Part shown: piece by piece, positions 9,008-17,866 of the stretch
Layout: the number at the start of each line of letters is the position of its first letter
Position numbering within the stretch: position 1 is the stretch's first letter
Source of the DNA: Coprobacter sp.
Lineage (GTDB): Bacteria; Bacteroidota; Bacteroidia; Bacteroidales; UBA11471
Direction: 5' to 3'
Assembly: GCA_017462265.1 (NCBI GenBank)
Contig: JAFTRN010000039.1
Location: 21,573 to 85,572 of the forward strand
DNA: 64,000 nt
Position numbers and translations under genes: made by a program
The notes under the pieces: model-generated
Database searches by the model: none
What the model was told of the DNA's origin: nothing
Seen by the model: only the letters and a program-made list of their open reading frames with translations

Positions 9008-9796
9008 ATGAAATGTAAGATTTATATACTTTTACTCCTGTTATCGGGGACTTTCACGTTGCCGACGATGGCGCAAAAGGCCGACTCGAAAACCGAGCGA
9101 CGTATGTTGCGTACCGGTAACAAAGACTATGAGAATGAGAAATATACCGAGGCCGAGGTGAACTATCGTCGCGCATTAGACGCCAACCCCGCATCGGCTA
9201 TGGCCAAATACAACATCGGCAATACTCTATTCCGACAAAACAAATTCGAAGAGGCCGCCAAGCAATACAACGAATTGGTAGCCAACGAGACACCCGATAC
9301 CGACAAGACCGAAGCCTCGGAAAACTGGTACAATCTGGGCAACTCCCTTTTTGTGCAAGAAAAATATGCCGAGAGTATCGAAGCCTATAAAAATGCCTTG
9401 CGTCGTAACCCTCACGATCATGAGGCCCGCTATAATCTGCGATTGGCACAACTGAAATTGAAAGAGCAACAAGATCAGCAACAAAACCAAGACAATCAAC
9501 AGCAGAACCAGAATCAACAAAACCAAAATCAGAACCAAAAACAAGACCAAAAGAAACAAGACAAAGAGCAAGAGCAACCTCAGAGCGAACAGCAACAAAA
9601 GCCTCAAAATCCTAATCGGGAGGAGCAACGCGAGCCTCAAAACAACGAAGCTCAGCCCCACCCCGAACAGATGTCACGAGAGAATGCCGAACAGATATTA
9701 GAGGCTATGCAACAAGACGAGAAAGCCACCCAAGAAAAAGCGCAAAAAGCCATTATGGAAAATCGTCAAAAGCGCAAAACCGACAAAGAATGGTAA
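9008..9796 (+). CDS. batC: BatC, TPR protein with Gln/Asn-rich tail
   Basis: 262 residues: signal peptide (~1-22, PTMAQ), then about three tetratricopeptide repeats (~30-150; AEVNYRRALDANPASAMAKY, SIEAYKNALRRNPHDHEARY). The C-terminal half (~155-262) is almost entirely Q, N, K and E. TPRs mediate protein contacts, so this is probably a periplasmic adaptor of the Bat complex. The Q/N-rich tail is common in BatC homologues and likely disordered. Confidence 0.88.
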   Translation: MKCKIYILLLLLSGTFTLPTMAQKADSKTERRMLRTGNKDYENEKYTEAEVNYRRALDANPASAMAKYNIGNTLFRQNKFEEAAKQYNELVANETPDTDKTEASENWYNLGNSLFVQEKYAESIEAYKNALRRNPHDHEARYNLRLAQLKLKEQQDQQQNQDNQQQNQNQQNQNQNQKQDQKKQDKEQEQPQSEQQQKPQNPNREEQREPQNNEAQPHPEQMSRENAEQILEAMQQDEKATQEKAQKAIMENRQKRKTDKEW

Positions 9797-9858
9797 GCTA
9801 CTGTTTTTCCACAAGATTATCTTTTAAGACACTGTAAAGAAGAAAGAATAAAGTTATA

Positions 9859-11688
9859 ATGATGCGTCAATTATTTCTAATAATAGCACTCTGTTTCACG
9901 GCCCTACCGACGGCTGTGGCCGACGATGTGCAGTTTTCGGCTTCCGCACCCAAACAGGTGGTTAGCGGACAGCAGTTCCAAGTTACATACACCTTGCAAA
10001 ACAGTTCGGGTAGCGACTTCCGTGCGCCCGATTTCCCCGGTTGTATGGTCCTTTATGGGCCGAGTCCCGCACAAAGCACCTCTATCAACATCTCGGGTGG
10101 TAAAACCGTCAAGACCACAAAGTATTCTTATACCTACACTTTACGTGCCGAGAAAGAGGGTACTCACACCTTTGCGGCGGCAACGATAAAGGCCGACGGC
10201 AAACAATTGACCTCGAATAGTCTCACCGTGAAGATACTTCCTCCCGATAAAAACGCACAATCCTCCACCTCACCGTCGTCATCGGCAACACGAGCACAAT
10301 CGTCATACGCATCGGGCGAAGAGCCTGATGTTTTCGCACGTCTTATTCTTTCAAAAACAAATCTTTACGAGCAAGAGCCGTTATTGGCTACGGTCCGTCT
10401 CTACTGTCGTAATGCCGATTTCAACGGTTTCAGCAATGCCGACCTACCCAAATTCGACGGATTTGTCACTCAGGAAATACCTATGGACCGCTATGAAGTA
10501 GAACTCGAAAATTACAAAGGGTACAACTATTCGGTAGTCGATATAAAGAAAGTGTTGCTCTATCCCCAACGTAGCGGAGAGATAGAAATAGATGGAGGGA
10601 AAATAGATGTATCGCTGGTCGTATATCGTTCGGTACCGGGATTTTGGGGCAATTTGGTGAATATGCCGCAAGAGGTGGCAAGCACGGTCGATTTGCGACA
10701 AGCTACCATCAAGGTGAAACCGCTCCCCACACCTCGACCGGCAACCTATATGAACGCCGTAGGTAGCAATCTGCAACTCACCTCCACCATCAGTCATGAA
10801 ACCCTCAAGAGCAACGAGGCCATGACCTTGAAGATAAAACTATCGGGTACGGGTAATCTGAAATATATGAAAAATCCCGAAGTAAATTTCCCCATAGATT
10901 TTGACGTGTACGATCCCAAAATCGCAACCGATTTACAAAACACCACCTCGGGTGTGAAGGGCTCGCGTACCATAGAATACACTGCCATACCGCGAAGCGC
11001 CGGCGACTTTGTATTACCTCCTGTGGAATTTACCTACTTCGACCTCACTACCCAGAAATACAAAACCTTGAAGACACCCGAATACCACATAACCGTGGAA
11101 AAGGGAGAAAACTCGGGCGAGGGAACCGTATTGGCCAACTTCTCCGACAAAGAGGCTGTGAAACATCTGAATCAAGACATTCGATACATAAAATTGGGTA
11201 ATCTTCATCAGCAACTCAATCCATCATTCTTCCATGGTTCATGGGGGTATCGTCTGTGCTACATTGTCCCCATAGTGTTGTTGCTGGCATTCGTACTGCT
11301 CAATTACAAAAAAGCCCGTGAAAATGCCGATATGGCCCGACTGAAGACCAAGAAAGCCAACAAAGTGGCCATTCGCCGACTGAAAGTGGCCGGAAAATAC
11401 CTTCAAGAGCATAACAGCGAGCATTTCTACGAGGAAACACTCAAAGCCGTATGGGGCTATCTCGGCGACAAATTACAACTGCCACACTCGGTACTCACCC
11501 GCGACAATGTAGCCGCCGAATTGCAAAAATATGGTATAGACGAGACCCAAATATCGGACCTTATACGCGTAATCGACACCTGTGAATTTGCCCGGTATGC
11601 TCCGGCGCAATCCGACGAAGCCATGGACTCGCTCTATGCCGACACACTCGATATAATAGGTAAAATGGAAAACGTAAAACGTAAATAA
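9859..11688 (+). CDS. batD: BatD, oxygen-tolerance family protein
   Basis: 609 residues. Signal peptide (~1-21), a large periplasmic region of Ig-like beta domains (~22-455; starts VQFSASAPKQVVSGQQFQVT, typical of BatD), a membrane span at ~467-485 and a cytoplasmic helical tail. A low-complexity Ser/Thr stretch separates the first two beta domains (~133-150). The 62-bp gap from batC has no terminator. BatD is the largest member of the aerotolerance cluster; a biochemical role has not been assigned. Confidence 0.9.
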   Translation: MMRQLFLIIALCFTALPTAVADDVQFSASAPKQVVSGQQFQVTYTLQNSSGSDFRAPDFPGCMVLYGPSPAQSTSINISGGKTVKTTKYSYTYTLRAEKEGTHTFAAATIKADGKQLTSNSLTVKILPPDKNAQSSTSPSSSATRAQSSYASGEEPDVFARLILSKTNLYEQEPLLATVRLYCRNADFNGFSNADLPKFDGFVTQEIPMDRYEVELENYKGYNYSVVDIKKVLLYPQRSGEIEIDGGKIDVSLVVYRSVPGFWGNLVNMPQEVASTVDLRQATIKVKPLPTPRPATYMNAVGSNLQLTSTISHETLKSNEAMTLKIKLSGTGNLKYMKNPEVNFPIDFDVYDPKIATDLQNTTSGVKGSRTIEYTAIPRSAGDFVLPPVEFTYFDLTTQKYKTLKTPEYHITVEKGENSGEGTVLANFSDKEAVKHLNQDIRYIKLGNLHQQLNPSFFHGSWGYRLCYIVPIVLLLAFVLLNYKKARENADMARLKTKKANKVAIRRLKVAGKYLQEHNSEHFYEETLKAVWGYLGDKLQLPHSVLTRDNVAAELQKYGIDETQISDLIRVIDTCEFARYAPAQSDEAMDSLYADTLDIIGKMENVKRK

Positions 11689-11696
11689 TCGCACCC

Positions 11697-12449
11697 ATGA
11701 ACTTTCGCAAACTATATATTATCATATTGTTGTTGCTCGGTATCGCAACAACCCATGCGCAATCGCTGACCGATAACGCCAGCGATGCCTATCAGAAAGG
11801 CGACTATGCCCGTGCTATCGAACTCTATGAGCAATCGGCCGCTCGCGATGGCATATCGGCCGCCCTCTATTACAACTTGGGTAATGCCTACTATAAAAAC
11901 AGACAATACCCCCAAGCCATTCTTAACTATGAGCGCGCCCTGCTTTTGGAACCCCGCAACGAGGACGCGCGGTTCAATCTCGACATGGCCCGCGCACATA
12001 TCACCGATAAGATAGAGCCGGTAGGCACTTTCTTCCTCGTACAATGGATTACGGCCGTACGCGATCTGTTCTCTTCGAACGGGTGGGCTACCATCGCCGT
12101 ACTTACCTTTTTCCTCTTTCTATGCGGAGTAGTGCTCTACTTTTTCACCTCTAAGGTGGGACTACGAAAAATCGGTTTCTTCGGTGGTCTATTGGCTTTG
12201 CTCATATCCTTGACGTCGAACCATTTCGCGACCGAACAAAAAGAATTGCTCACACATCGTAATCGCGCCATCATATTCGCCCCCACTATTACCATTAAGA
12301 GTTCACCAGCTGCCAGCGGTACCGACCTGTTCGTGTTGCACGAAGGCACCAAAGTCACTCTGCTCGACAAAGTAGGTGATTGGTGTGAAATTTTACTCGA
12401 CGACGGAAATCGGGGTTGGATACCCGCCAACAAACTCGAAATCATTTAG
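11697..12449 (+). CDS. batE: BatE, TPR and SH3-domain membrane protein
   Basis: 250 residues: signal peptide (~1-22), TPRs (~25-100; ALYYNLGNAYYKNRQYPQAI), two membrane spans (~128-148 and ~155-172) and a C-terminal bacterial SH3 domain (~195-250; HEGTKVTLLDKVGDWCEILL, NRGWIPANKLEII). SH3 domains of this type often bind cell-wall peptides. Last gene of the Bat operon, 8 bp after batD. Confidence 0.9.
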   Translation: MNFRKLYIIILLLLGIATTHAQSLTDNASDAYQKGDYARAIELYEQSAARDGISAALYYNLGNAYYKNRQYPQAILNYERALLLEPRNEDARFNLDMARAHITDKIEPVGTFFLVQWITAVRDLFSSNGWATIAVLTFFLFLCGVVLYFFTSKVGLRKIGFFGGLLALLISLTSNHFATEQKELLTHRNRAIIFAPTITIKSSPAASGTDLFVLHEGTKVTLLDKVGDWCEILLDDGNRGWIPANKLEII

Positions 12450-12457
12450 GGCAGCTG

Positions 12458-12488
12458 TTGGCGATGTGGGCAAAAAGATGTATCTTTG
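12458..12488 (+). promoter_or_regulatory. Promoter of the PAP2 gene
   Basis: TTG (12458-12460), a 20-nt spacer and TATCTTTG (12481-12488): a near-perfect Bacteroidetes -33/-7 promoter. The expected transcription start (about 6-8 nt after the -7 box) falls on or next to the ATG at 12495. Confidence 0.85.
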
Positions 12489-12494
12489 CCCATT

Positions 12495-13175
12495 ATGCTT
12501 GACACACTCCATACCATAGACCAATCATTGCTCCTGTTTTTCAATGGGTGGCATACTCCCTATTGGGATATGGTGATGTGGATCTATACCGGTAAGATTA
12601 TATGGATTCCACTCATACTCTCCATTCTATACACACTATTGCGTGCCGGTGGTTGGCGCGAGACATTGTGGGCCGTCGCAGTCGTAGCCGTGGTGGTCGT
12701 GCTTTGCGACCAATTTTCGTCGTCGGTATGTAAGCCGTTTTTTGAGCGCTTACGACCTGCCCGTGAACCCGAAATAGCGCAAATGGTCACCATCGTAAAC
12801 GGTTATCGGGGCGGATTATACGGATTCTTCTCAAGCCATGCCGCCAATGCGGCCGGTATTGTAACTTTCACAGCTCTATTGTTCCGCAACAAAATATACA
12901 CGGCGACGGCAATCTTATGGGCTGCAATCACCTGCTACTCGCGTATGTATCTCGGGGTGCACTATCCCGGCGACATATTGGTAGGTATCATATGGGGTAC
13001 ACTTGTAGGTGCCGCCGGATATTGGTGCTACACCCGAGGGCGGAAATGGGTATCGTCCGGCATCGATTGCCCTTATAGAAATACCCGATATGTGCACATC
13101 ATCACATCTGTTGTGTATCTTACTTTTGCCACGATATTGACGTTTGCCCCCATTATAGGATTTTCTATACGTTAG
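12495..13175 (+). CDS. PAP2-family membrane phosphatase
   Basis: 226-residue integral membrane protein with the three PAP2 phosphatase motifs: KPFFERLRP (~81-89), SSHAANAAG (~114-122, in place of PSGH) and SRMYLGVHYPGD (~151-162). About five hydrophobic spans. The family removes phosphate from lipid phosphates or pyrophosphates; likely substrates are undecaprenyl pyrophosphate or lipid A, which cannot be told apart here. A TTG three codons upstream (12486) overlaps the -7 box, so ATG 12495 is the start. It then lies at the predicted transcript 5' end, implying a very short leader or none. Confidence 0.85.
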   Translation: MLDTLHTIDQSLLLFFNGWHTPYWDMVMWIYTGKIIWIPLILSILYTLLRAGGWRETLWAVAVVAVVVVLCDQFSSSVCKPFFERLRPAREPEIAQMVTIVNGYRGGLYGFFSSHAANAAGIVTFTALLFRNKIYTATAILWAAITCYSRMYLGVHYPGDILVGIIWGTLVGAAGYWCYTRGRKWVSSGIDCPYRNTRYVHIITSVVYLTFATILTFAPIIGFSIR

Positions 13176-13371
13176 CCTTTGGAAAAATCAACGCCCATAT
13201 ATTTCCATAATTATGTAATAAATAAGAACTTACCATAATAATGTTTTTTTTGTTTAAAAAAAAGAAACGATTTATTTGCTATTCCCGAAAATAAAAACTA
13301 AATTAGTCGTCGGATATAGAACAAATAGTATCCGAATAACCGATATTATTAACCATAAAATCTCATACACC

Positions 13372-13626
13372 ATGACAAAGACAATCACATTCAACGAACT
13401 CCGTCGTATCAAAGACAGTCTGCCCGACGGTTCCATACACAGAATCGCCGATGAATTGAATGTAACCGTCCAAACCGTACGTAACTATTTCGGCGGCAAC
13501 AATTATGAATTTGGAAAGAATTGTGGTCTCCACATCGAGCCGGGTCCCGATGGCGGTATCGTAGTTCTCGACAACACGACCATCTATGACATGGCGATGA
13601 AGATCCTCGAAGAGGCCAACGCGTAA
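13372..13626 (+). CDS. Small helix-turn-helix-like DNA-binding protein
   Basis: 84 residues. ELRRIKDSLPDGSIHRIADE followed by LNVTVQTVRNYF reads as a helix-turn-helix with a clear recognition helix. The remainder (IEPGPDGGIVVLDNTTIYDM) is a short beta/alpha tail. The frame is open to an upstream start at 13276, but ATG 13372 gives a protein beginning MTKTITFNEL at the expected place. Single gene after a 196-bp AT-rich gap. Probably a Bacteroidetes-specific regulator; target unknown. Confidence 0.65.
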   Translation: MTKTITFNELRRIKDSLPDGSIHRIADELNVTVQTVRNYFGGNNYEFGKNCGLHIEPGPDGGIVVLDNTTIYDMAMKILEEANA

Positions 13627-13710
13627 TTTCGGGATAAATGCCCGAACAGAAACGTCGCGCTGATTGTTTCTGATATGATTGACATCGTTGTGTAACTAAA
13701 TTCTACTAAT

Positions 13711-14844
13711 ATGAGCGAAGACAGATTGATTACCGTAGCTATCTACACCTACGAAAAAGCGCAAATTATTAAAGGAATATTAGAAAATGAAGGCATTACC
13801 GTTGCCATTCAGAATGTCAATCTCATACAGCCGGTCATCTCATCGGGTGTGCGTGTCAGAATACATGAGAGCGACCTGCCGAGGGCTTTGCAAATACTCG
13901 AAAGCACCCCACTCTTTGACGAATTAATACAACGTAAATCGGAGAATCGGGAGGCACAGATATTAGTGCCTGTCGATTTCTCCGATTATTCTATTAAGGC
14001 CTGCCGCACCGCATACACCATAGCCGGCGCCTTACAAGCCAAAATCGTGCTGTTGCACACCTATTTGATTCCCGACGTAAATACCCTCTCGGCCGTGAGT
14101 ATATTTTCATTAGAGGCCTCGGGAGAGAGTAATACGGATATGTATAAAGAGGTGCACAACAAGGCCGAGACCGATATGCGGGAACTCATCGCATCGTTGA
14201 ATCGAGAGGTGAAGAAAGGCCGACTGCCCAACGTCTCCGTAGAGACCGTATGGAAAGACGGTATTCCCGAAGATGAAATTTATCGATACGCCAAAGCCAA
14301 CAACCCGTTACTCATAGTCATGGGTACTCGCGGAGCCGGTCATAAAGAACTCGACTTGATAGGCAGCGTCACTGCCGAGGTGATAGAATCATCGGGTGTG
14401 CCGGTACTGGCTATCCCCGAAGATATTCCTTTCGTAAGTATGGACAAGGTGAAAAGCGTAGCGTTTTTTACCAATTTCGACCAACAAGATCTCTTGGCCA
14501 TAGATACTTTCATGCGCCTGTTTCCCGCCTTGCACTTCAAGGTTCATTTCGTACACATACAATCGCGTAAGGACCAATGGAACGATGTGAAATTGTCGGG
14601 ACTGATGAGCTATCTGAAAAAACATTACGAGGGGCACGATGTTGCCTGCTCACTGGTACAACAAGAAGAGAAGCTACTCGACGAGGTACAGGCGTTTGTC
14701 CACAACGAGCATATCGATTTATTGGCCATGCCTACCCGCCGGCGCAACGTATTCGCTCGGCTTTTCAATCCCGGCTTGGCGCATAAAATGATTTTTCATA
14801 CCGACACACCCCTATTGGTCATTCCTACCGGAAGAAATATCTAA
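13711..14844 (+). CDS. Universal stress protein with N-terminal DUF2007-like domain
   Basis: 377 residues in three parts. Residues ~1-70 match the DUF2007 'putative signal transducing' fold (VAIYTYEKAQIIKGILENEG, VRVRIHESDLPRALQIL). Two universal stress protein domains follow: ~86-235 (ILVPVDFSDYSIKACRTAYT start; GTRGAGHKELDLIGS-like nucleotide loop, VPVLAIP end) and ~245-377, which is more degenerate. Cytoplasmic. USP domains bind ATP or AMP and respond to stress; the ATP loop looks intact only in the first. A DUF2007-USP-USP fusion is less usual than stand-alone forms. Confidence 0.85.
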   Translation: MSEDRLITVAIYTYEKAQIIKGILENEGITVAIQNVNLIQPVISSGVRVRIHESDLPRALQILESTPLFDELIQRKSENREAQILVPVDFSDYSIKACRTAYTIAGALQAKIVLLHTYLIPDVNTLSAVSIFSLEASGESNTDMYKEVHNKAETDMRELIASLNREVKKGRLPNVSVETVWKDGIPEDEIYRYAKANNPLLIVMGTRGAGHKELDLIGSVTAEVIESSGVPVLAIPEDIPFVSMDKVKSVAFFTNFDQQDLLAIDTFMRLFPALHFKVHFVHIQSRKDQWNDVKLSGLMSYLKKHYEGHDVACSLVQQEEKLLDEVQAFVHNEHIDLLAMPTRRRNVFARLFNPGLAHKMIFHTDTPLLVIPTGRNI

Positions 14845-14895
14845 TCAACTTCTTGATTTTTTCATTAGAGACAAGATTGGTGTCGAAATAATATC

Positions 14896-14903
14896 TATTT
14901 TTG
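14896..14903 (+). promoter_or_regulatory. -7 box for the duplicated macro-like gene
   Basis: TATTTTTG, 61 bp before the ATG at 14964. A TTG at 14877-14879 gives only a 16-nt spacer, so the -33 element is doubtful. Confidence 0.5.
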
Positions 14904-14963
14904 TACTGAGAAAACGATACCGATACTTTCGAGTACCGACAAAATGGTAAAACATGAAATGTT

Positions 14964-15779
14964 ATGGAAAGCGTACTGCAAAACAGGATTACCCCCGAAC
15001 AAATAGAGCAACTATCGGCCAATGAAATATTTGTATTCGGGACCAACTTGATGGGCAATCATTATGGTGGCGCCGCCCAGATGGCGTGCAAAATGTTTGG
15101 CGCCGGCGGAGTTTCCGAGGGCATCAAGGGGCAAACCTACGCCATACCGGTAGTGTTGGCGGGCGTAGAACGCGTGAAACCCCACATCGAAACATTTCTC
15201 GACTATGCCGAGGCGCACCCCGAAAATCGGTTTCTCGTAACACGTATCGGGTGTGGCTTGGCCGGTTTTACCGACGAAGATATGGCGCCCCTCTTCGCCC
15301 GTGCCATAGACATGGCAAATGTCACTCTTCCGCATAGTTTCTGGGCCGTTTTGAAACGCGAGGGGTTGTATCTGCCCGACATACCGACCAATCGTATCGC
15401 CCCCTATCTCATAAAAGAACTTGCCGAGGGTGAAATATTCGTATTCGGCAGCAACCTATGGGGTAAACATTATGGCGGCGCGGCGCATCTGGCCACTACG
15501 ATGTTTGGCGCGGAATGGGGTGTGGGCGTAGGTCTTACCGGGCGCACATACGCCATACCCACCATGCGAGCCGGTGTGGATATGATAAAACCCTATGTCG
15601 ATGATTTTATCACATTCGCCCGTGAACATAACGAATATCGATTCCTGGTAACACGCATCGGGTGTGGTATCGCCGGATTTACCGACGAAGACATAGCCCC
15701 CCTCTTTGCCGAGGCTGTCGATGTTGAGAACATCGCTTTACCGCACTCATTCTGGCGGGTAATAGTTTCTAAAGGATAA
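14964..15779 (+). CDS. Tandemly duplicated macro-like (A1S_2505-type) protein
   Basis: 271 residues made of two copies of one ~125-residue domain (~15-130 and ~150-265). Each copy contains EIFVFG(T/S)NL, HYGGAA, MFGA, TYAIP, RFLVTRIGCG(L/I)AGFTDED and LPHSFW. The pattern 'IFVFGSN ... GAA ... YAIPT ... IGCGLAG' is that of small phage and bacterial proteins related to macrodomains, which bind ADP-ribose-like ligands. Function here is not known. The two halves are clearly similar, so a gene-internal duplication is directly visible. No signal peptide. Confidence 0.7.
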   Translation: MESVLQNRITPEQIEQLSANEIFVFGTNLMGNHYGGAAQMACKMFGAGGVSEGIKGQTYAIPVVLAGVERVKPHIETFLDYAEAHPENRFLVTRIGCGLAGFTDEDMAPLFARAIDMANVTLPHSFWAVLKREGLYLPDIPTNRIAPYLIKELAEGEIFVFGSNLWGKHYGGAAHLATTMFGAEWGVGVGLTGRTYAIPTMRAGVDMIKPYVDDFITFAREHNEYRFLVTRIGCGIAGFTDEDIAPLFAEAVDVENIALPHSFWRVIVSKG

Positions 15780-15823
15780 TTTGAATTTTCTAATTACGGC
15801 TCCCCAAGAGGCTTTTTTTTATT

Positions 15824-17020
15824 GTGGCTACACTCTACCTGTTCAATCCCGAAAATGATTTAGCCCTGGCTCAAGGCAGCAAGAACTACACCGCGCCCCC
15901 CTTGGCTCGCGCTATAGCCTACGACCTTGCTACCCTGCCTCTGTGGTATGCCGACAAAAACGACACGGTGTGGTTGCCAACACCCCATTTTGCCTCACCA
16001 CTGCAACCGATACTCGACGCACTCGCCATTTCATGCCATACCGCCACGGCGACATGCCTACCCACGGATATAAGGAGTTGCAGCCCCTGGGGGTGGAGCC
16101 CCGAAGTAGCGCATCGCTTTGTCCGCCACGGTATTCCCTCCGCACTACTGCCCGACGATAAAAAAATCTCGGTTCTACGCGACTATGGCCACCGACTACA
16201 CACCCGGGATATTCTACTGCATCTGCAAGCATGTGGTTGCTCCACACCTCATACCCTGCCTCAACTCCTTACCGACAAAAAATCGGTACAAGATTTTCTG
16301 CTACAACACCCCCGAGCCTTGCTCAAAGCCCCTTGGTCGGGCAGTGGCAAAGGACTATGCTGGGTACTGCAAGGCTACGACCTCGCTACGGTCCGCCGGG
16401 TACAGGGCATACTCCACAAGCAGGGAGGCGTGATAGGCGAGCCGTATTACCCCAAAGTACAAGACTTTGCCATGGAATTTCGGGCCGATGGTACGATGGT
16501 GACTTTTGCCGGATATTCCTGCTTTACAACCGACGACCGCGGCGCCTACAAAGGCAACCTATTAGCCTCGGACAGTAAGATAGAGGCTCTCCTTTCACAA
16601 TATATACCTATTGCCAAGTTACAAGCGGTACGCGACGCGCTCATCGACTATTTCACCACACATATTTCGCCCATATACCAAGGCTATTTCGGTGTGGATA
16701 TGATGATTTACACGACCTGCGACGGATATGCACTACACCCTTGTATAGAGATAAATCTGCGTATGAACATGGGCATGGTATCACGTATTTTTTACGACCG
16801 ATACGTCGCCAAGGAGGTCTCGGGGCTATATCGGGTAGAATACTTTGCCGATTCCTCGATGCTCATGCACGACCATAGGCTACGCACTGAAAAATCGCCC
16901 CTGCAAATCACCAATGGTAAAATCACCTCGGGCTACCTCGCCCTCAACCCTATATACCCCGACACTCGCTATCGCGCCTCCGTTGAAATAATACAAAATG
17001 ATATTCGAGGCTCTCGGTAG
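15824..17020 (+). CDS. Conserved ATP-grasp-like protein of Bacteroidetes
   Basis: 398-residue cytoplasmic protein that I cannot assign to a pathway. It begins (GTG) ATLYLFNPENDLALAQG, a conserved opening in a Bacteroidetes family. The middle and C-terminal parts have ATP-grasp-like features: LLKAPWSGSGKGLCWV (~167-182, Gly-rich loop after Lys), IGEPYYPKVQDFAMEFRADG (~204-223) and EINLRMNMG near residue 310 (metal-binding Glu/Asn). ATP-grasp enzymes ligate an acyl phosphate to an amine or thiol. The GTG start is chosen because it gives the family N-terminus. Confidence 0.6.
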   Translation: MATLYLFNPENDLALAQGSKNYTAPPLARAIAYDLATLPLWYADKNDTVWLPTPHFASPLQPILDALAISCHTATATCLPTDIRSCSPWGWSPEVAHRFVRHGIPSALLPDDKKISVLRDYGHRLHTRDILLHLQACGCSTPHTLPQLLTDKKSVQDFLLQHPRALLKAPWSGSGKGLCWVLQGYDLATVRRVQGILHKQGGVIGEPYYPKVQDFAMEFRADGTMVTFAGYSCFTTDDRGAYKGNLLASDSKIEALLSQYIPIAKLQAVRDALIDYFTTHISPIYQGYFGVDMMIYTTCDGYALHPCIEINLRMNMGMVSRIFYDRYVAKEVSGLYRVEYFADSSMLMHDHRLRTEKSPLQITNGKITSGYLALNPIYPDTRYRASVEIIQNDIRGSR

Positions 17021-17099
17021 AACAAGCGATGAGCAGAAAAACAATGCGATAGTGTTATATTTTTTATAGAAACGACAACTCTTTTGTTTGTTTTTTGTT

Positions 17100-17107
17100 T
17101 ATCTTTG
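17100..17107 (+). promoter_or_regulatory. -7 box for the YtxH/holin-like cassette
   Basis: TATCTTTG, a perfect match to TAnnTTTG, 48 bp before the YtxH-like ATG. The upstream region is T-rich and the -33 element is not clear. Confidence 0.65.
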
Positions 17108-17154
17108 CAGTAAACGTTTAACAAGTCAGCTTCTTAACTCTAAATATATACGTT

Positions 17155-17376
17155 ATGAAAGGAACATCGTTAATTGCCGGATTTTTGGCAGGTGCCGCCA
17201 TCGGCGCCATTCTCGGACTGCTCTTCGCCCCCGAAAAAGGCGAGGATACCCGTCATAAAATAAATGAGATATTACGTGAAAACGGTATCAAATTGAGCCG
17301 CGAGGATATGGAAAATCTCGTCAATAAAATTGCGGCAAAACTGAAATTGGACAAGTCTTCGGCTCCCGAAGCATAA
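17155..17376 (+). CDS. YtxH-domain membrane protein
   Basis: 73 residues. An N-terminal Gly-rich hydrophobic segment (LIAGFLAGAAIGAILGLLFA, ~5-24) is followed by PEKGEDTRHKI, the typical YtxH signature, and an amphipathic helix. Members are small membrane-associated, often stress-linked proteins. First of three short genes whose products together resemble the enterobacterial YqjD/YqjE/YqjK set (see findings). Confidence 0.85.
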   Translation: MKGTSLIAGFLAGAAIGAILGLLFAPEKGEDTRHKINEILRENGIKLSREDMENLVNKIAAKLKLDKSSAPEA

Positions 17377-17485
17377 TTATAAGAGACCTACGGCTCTCAC
17401 CGACAAAGCCTCTTAAAAAACTATATCGACTCTCGTTTCCTCTCATGTGAAACGAGAGACTTTCAATGTTCAACAAATCCGTTTT

Positions 17486-17866
17486 ATGACCAATAACGCC
17501 CCCTCCTTGCGCCAAATCATTGCCGAGGTGAAACAATATCTGTCGCTACAATATGAGTGGTTGCGACTCGATAGTGTGGAAAAGCTCACTCGCATCGCAT
17601 CGGCACTGCTCATGCTCATACTATCGATAATATTGGTAGCAACGGCACTTTTCTATCTATCTTTTGCCGCCGTGCACCTTATAGAGCCTTATACCGGCGA
17701 AGCCTGCGCTTTTGCCATTATGGCCGGATTTTTCGTGATACTGCTTATCTTGCTGTGGATATTGCGCACCCCTTGCGTGATAAATCCGCTATTGAGATTC
17801 TTCTACAAGATGTTTATACCCCAAAAAGAAAACAATACCCCCACCTCAAAAAACAACGAGCAATGA
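17486..17866 (+). CDS. Phage-holin-like / DUF1469 (YqjE-type) membrane protein
   Basis: 126 residues. An N-terminal amphipathic region (IIAEVKQYLSLQYEWLRLDS) is followed by two membrane spans (~37-62, ALLMLILSIILVATALFYLS; ~74-95, FAIMAGFFVILLILLWIL). This two-span layout fits the 'phage holin superfamily'/YqjE group rather than a true phage lysis gene, and there is no phage gene nearby. A GTG at 17447 would extend the frame; ATG 17486 is preferred. The stop overlaps the next ATG by 4 bp. Confidence 0.72.
   Translation: MTNNAPSLRQIIAEVKQYLSLQYEWLRLDSVEKLTRIASALLMLILSIILVATALFYLSFAAVHLIEPYTGEACAFAIMAGFFVILLILLWILRTPCVINPLLRFFYKMFIPQKENNTPTSKNNEQ

Noticed and set aside
9470..9640. CAA/CAG-rich tract in batC as a repeat array or CRISPR-like structure
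   Set aside because: Irregular codon-level Gln/Asn/Lys bias within an intact reading frame; no regular unit or spacers.
17486..17866. Prophage holin
   Set aside because: No endolysin, structural or integrase genes nearby; layout fits a YqjE/DUF1469-type membrane protein.
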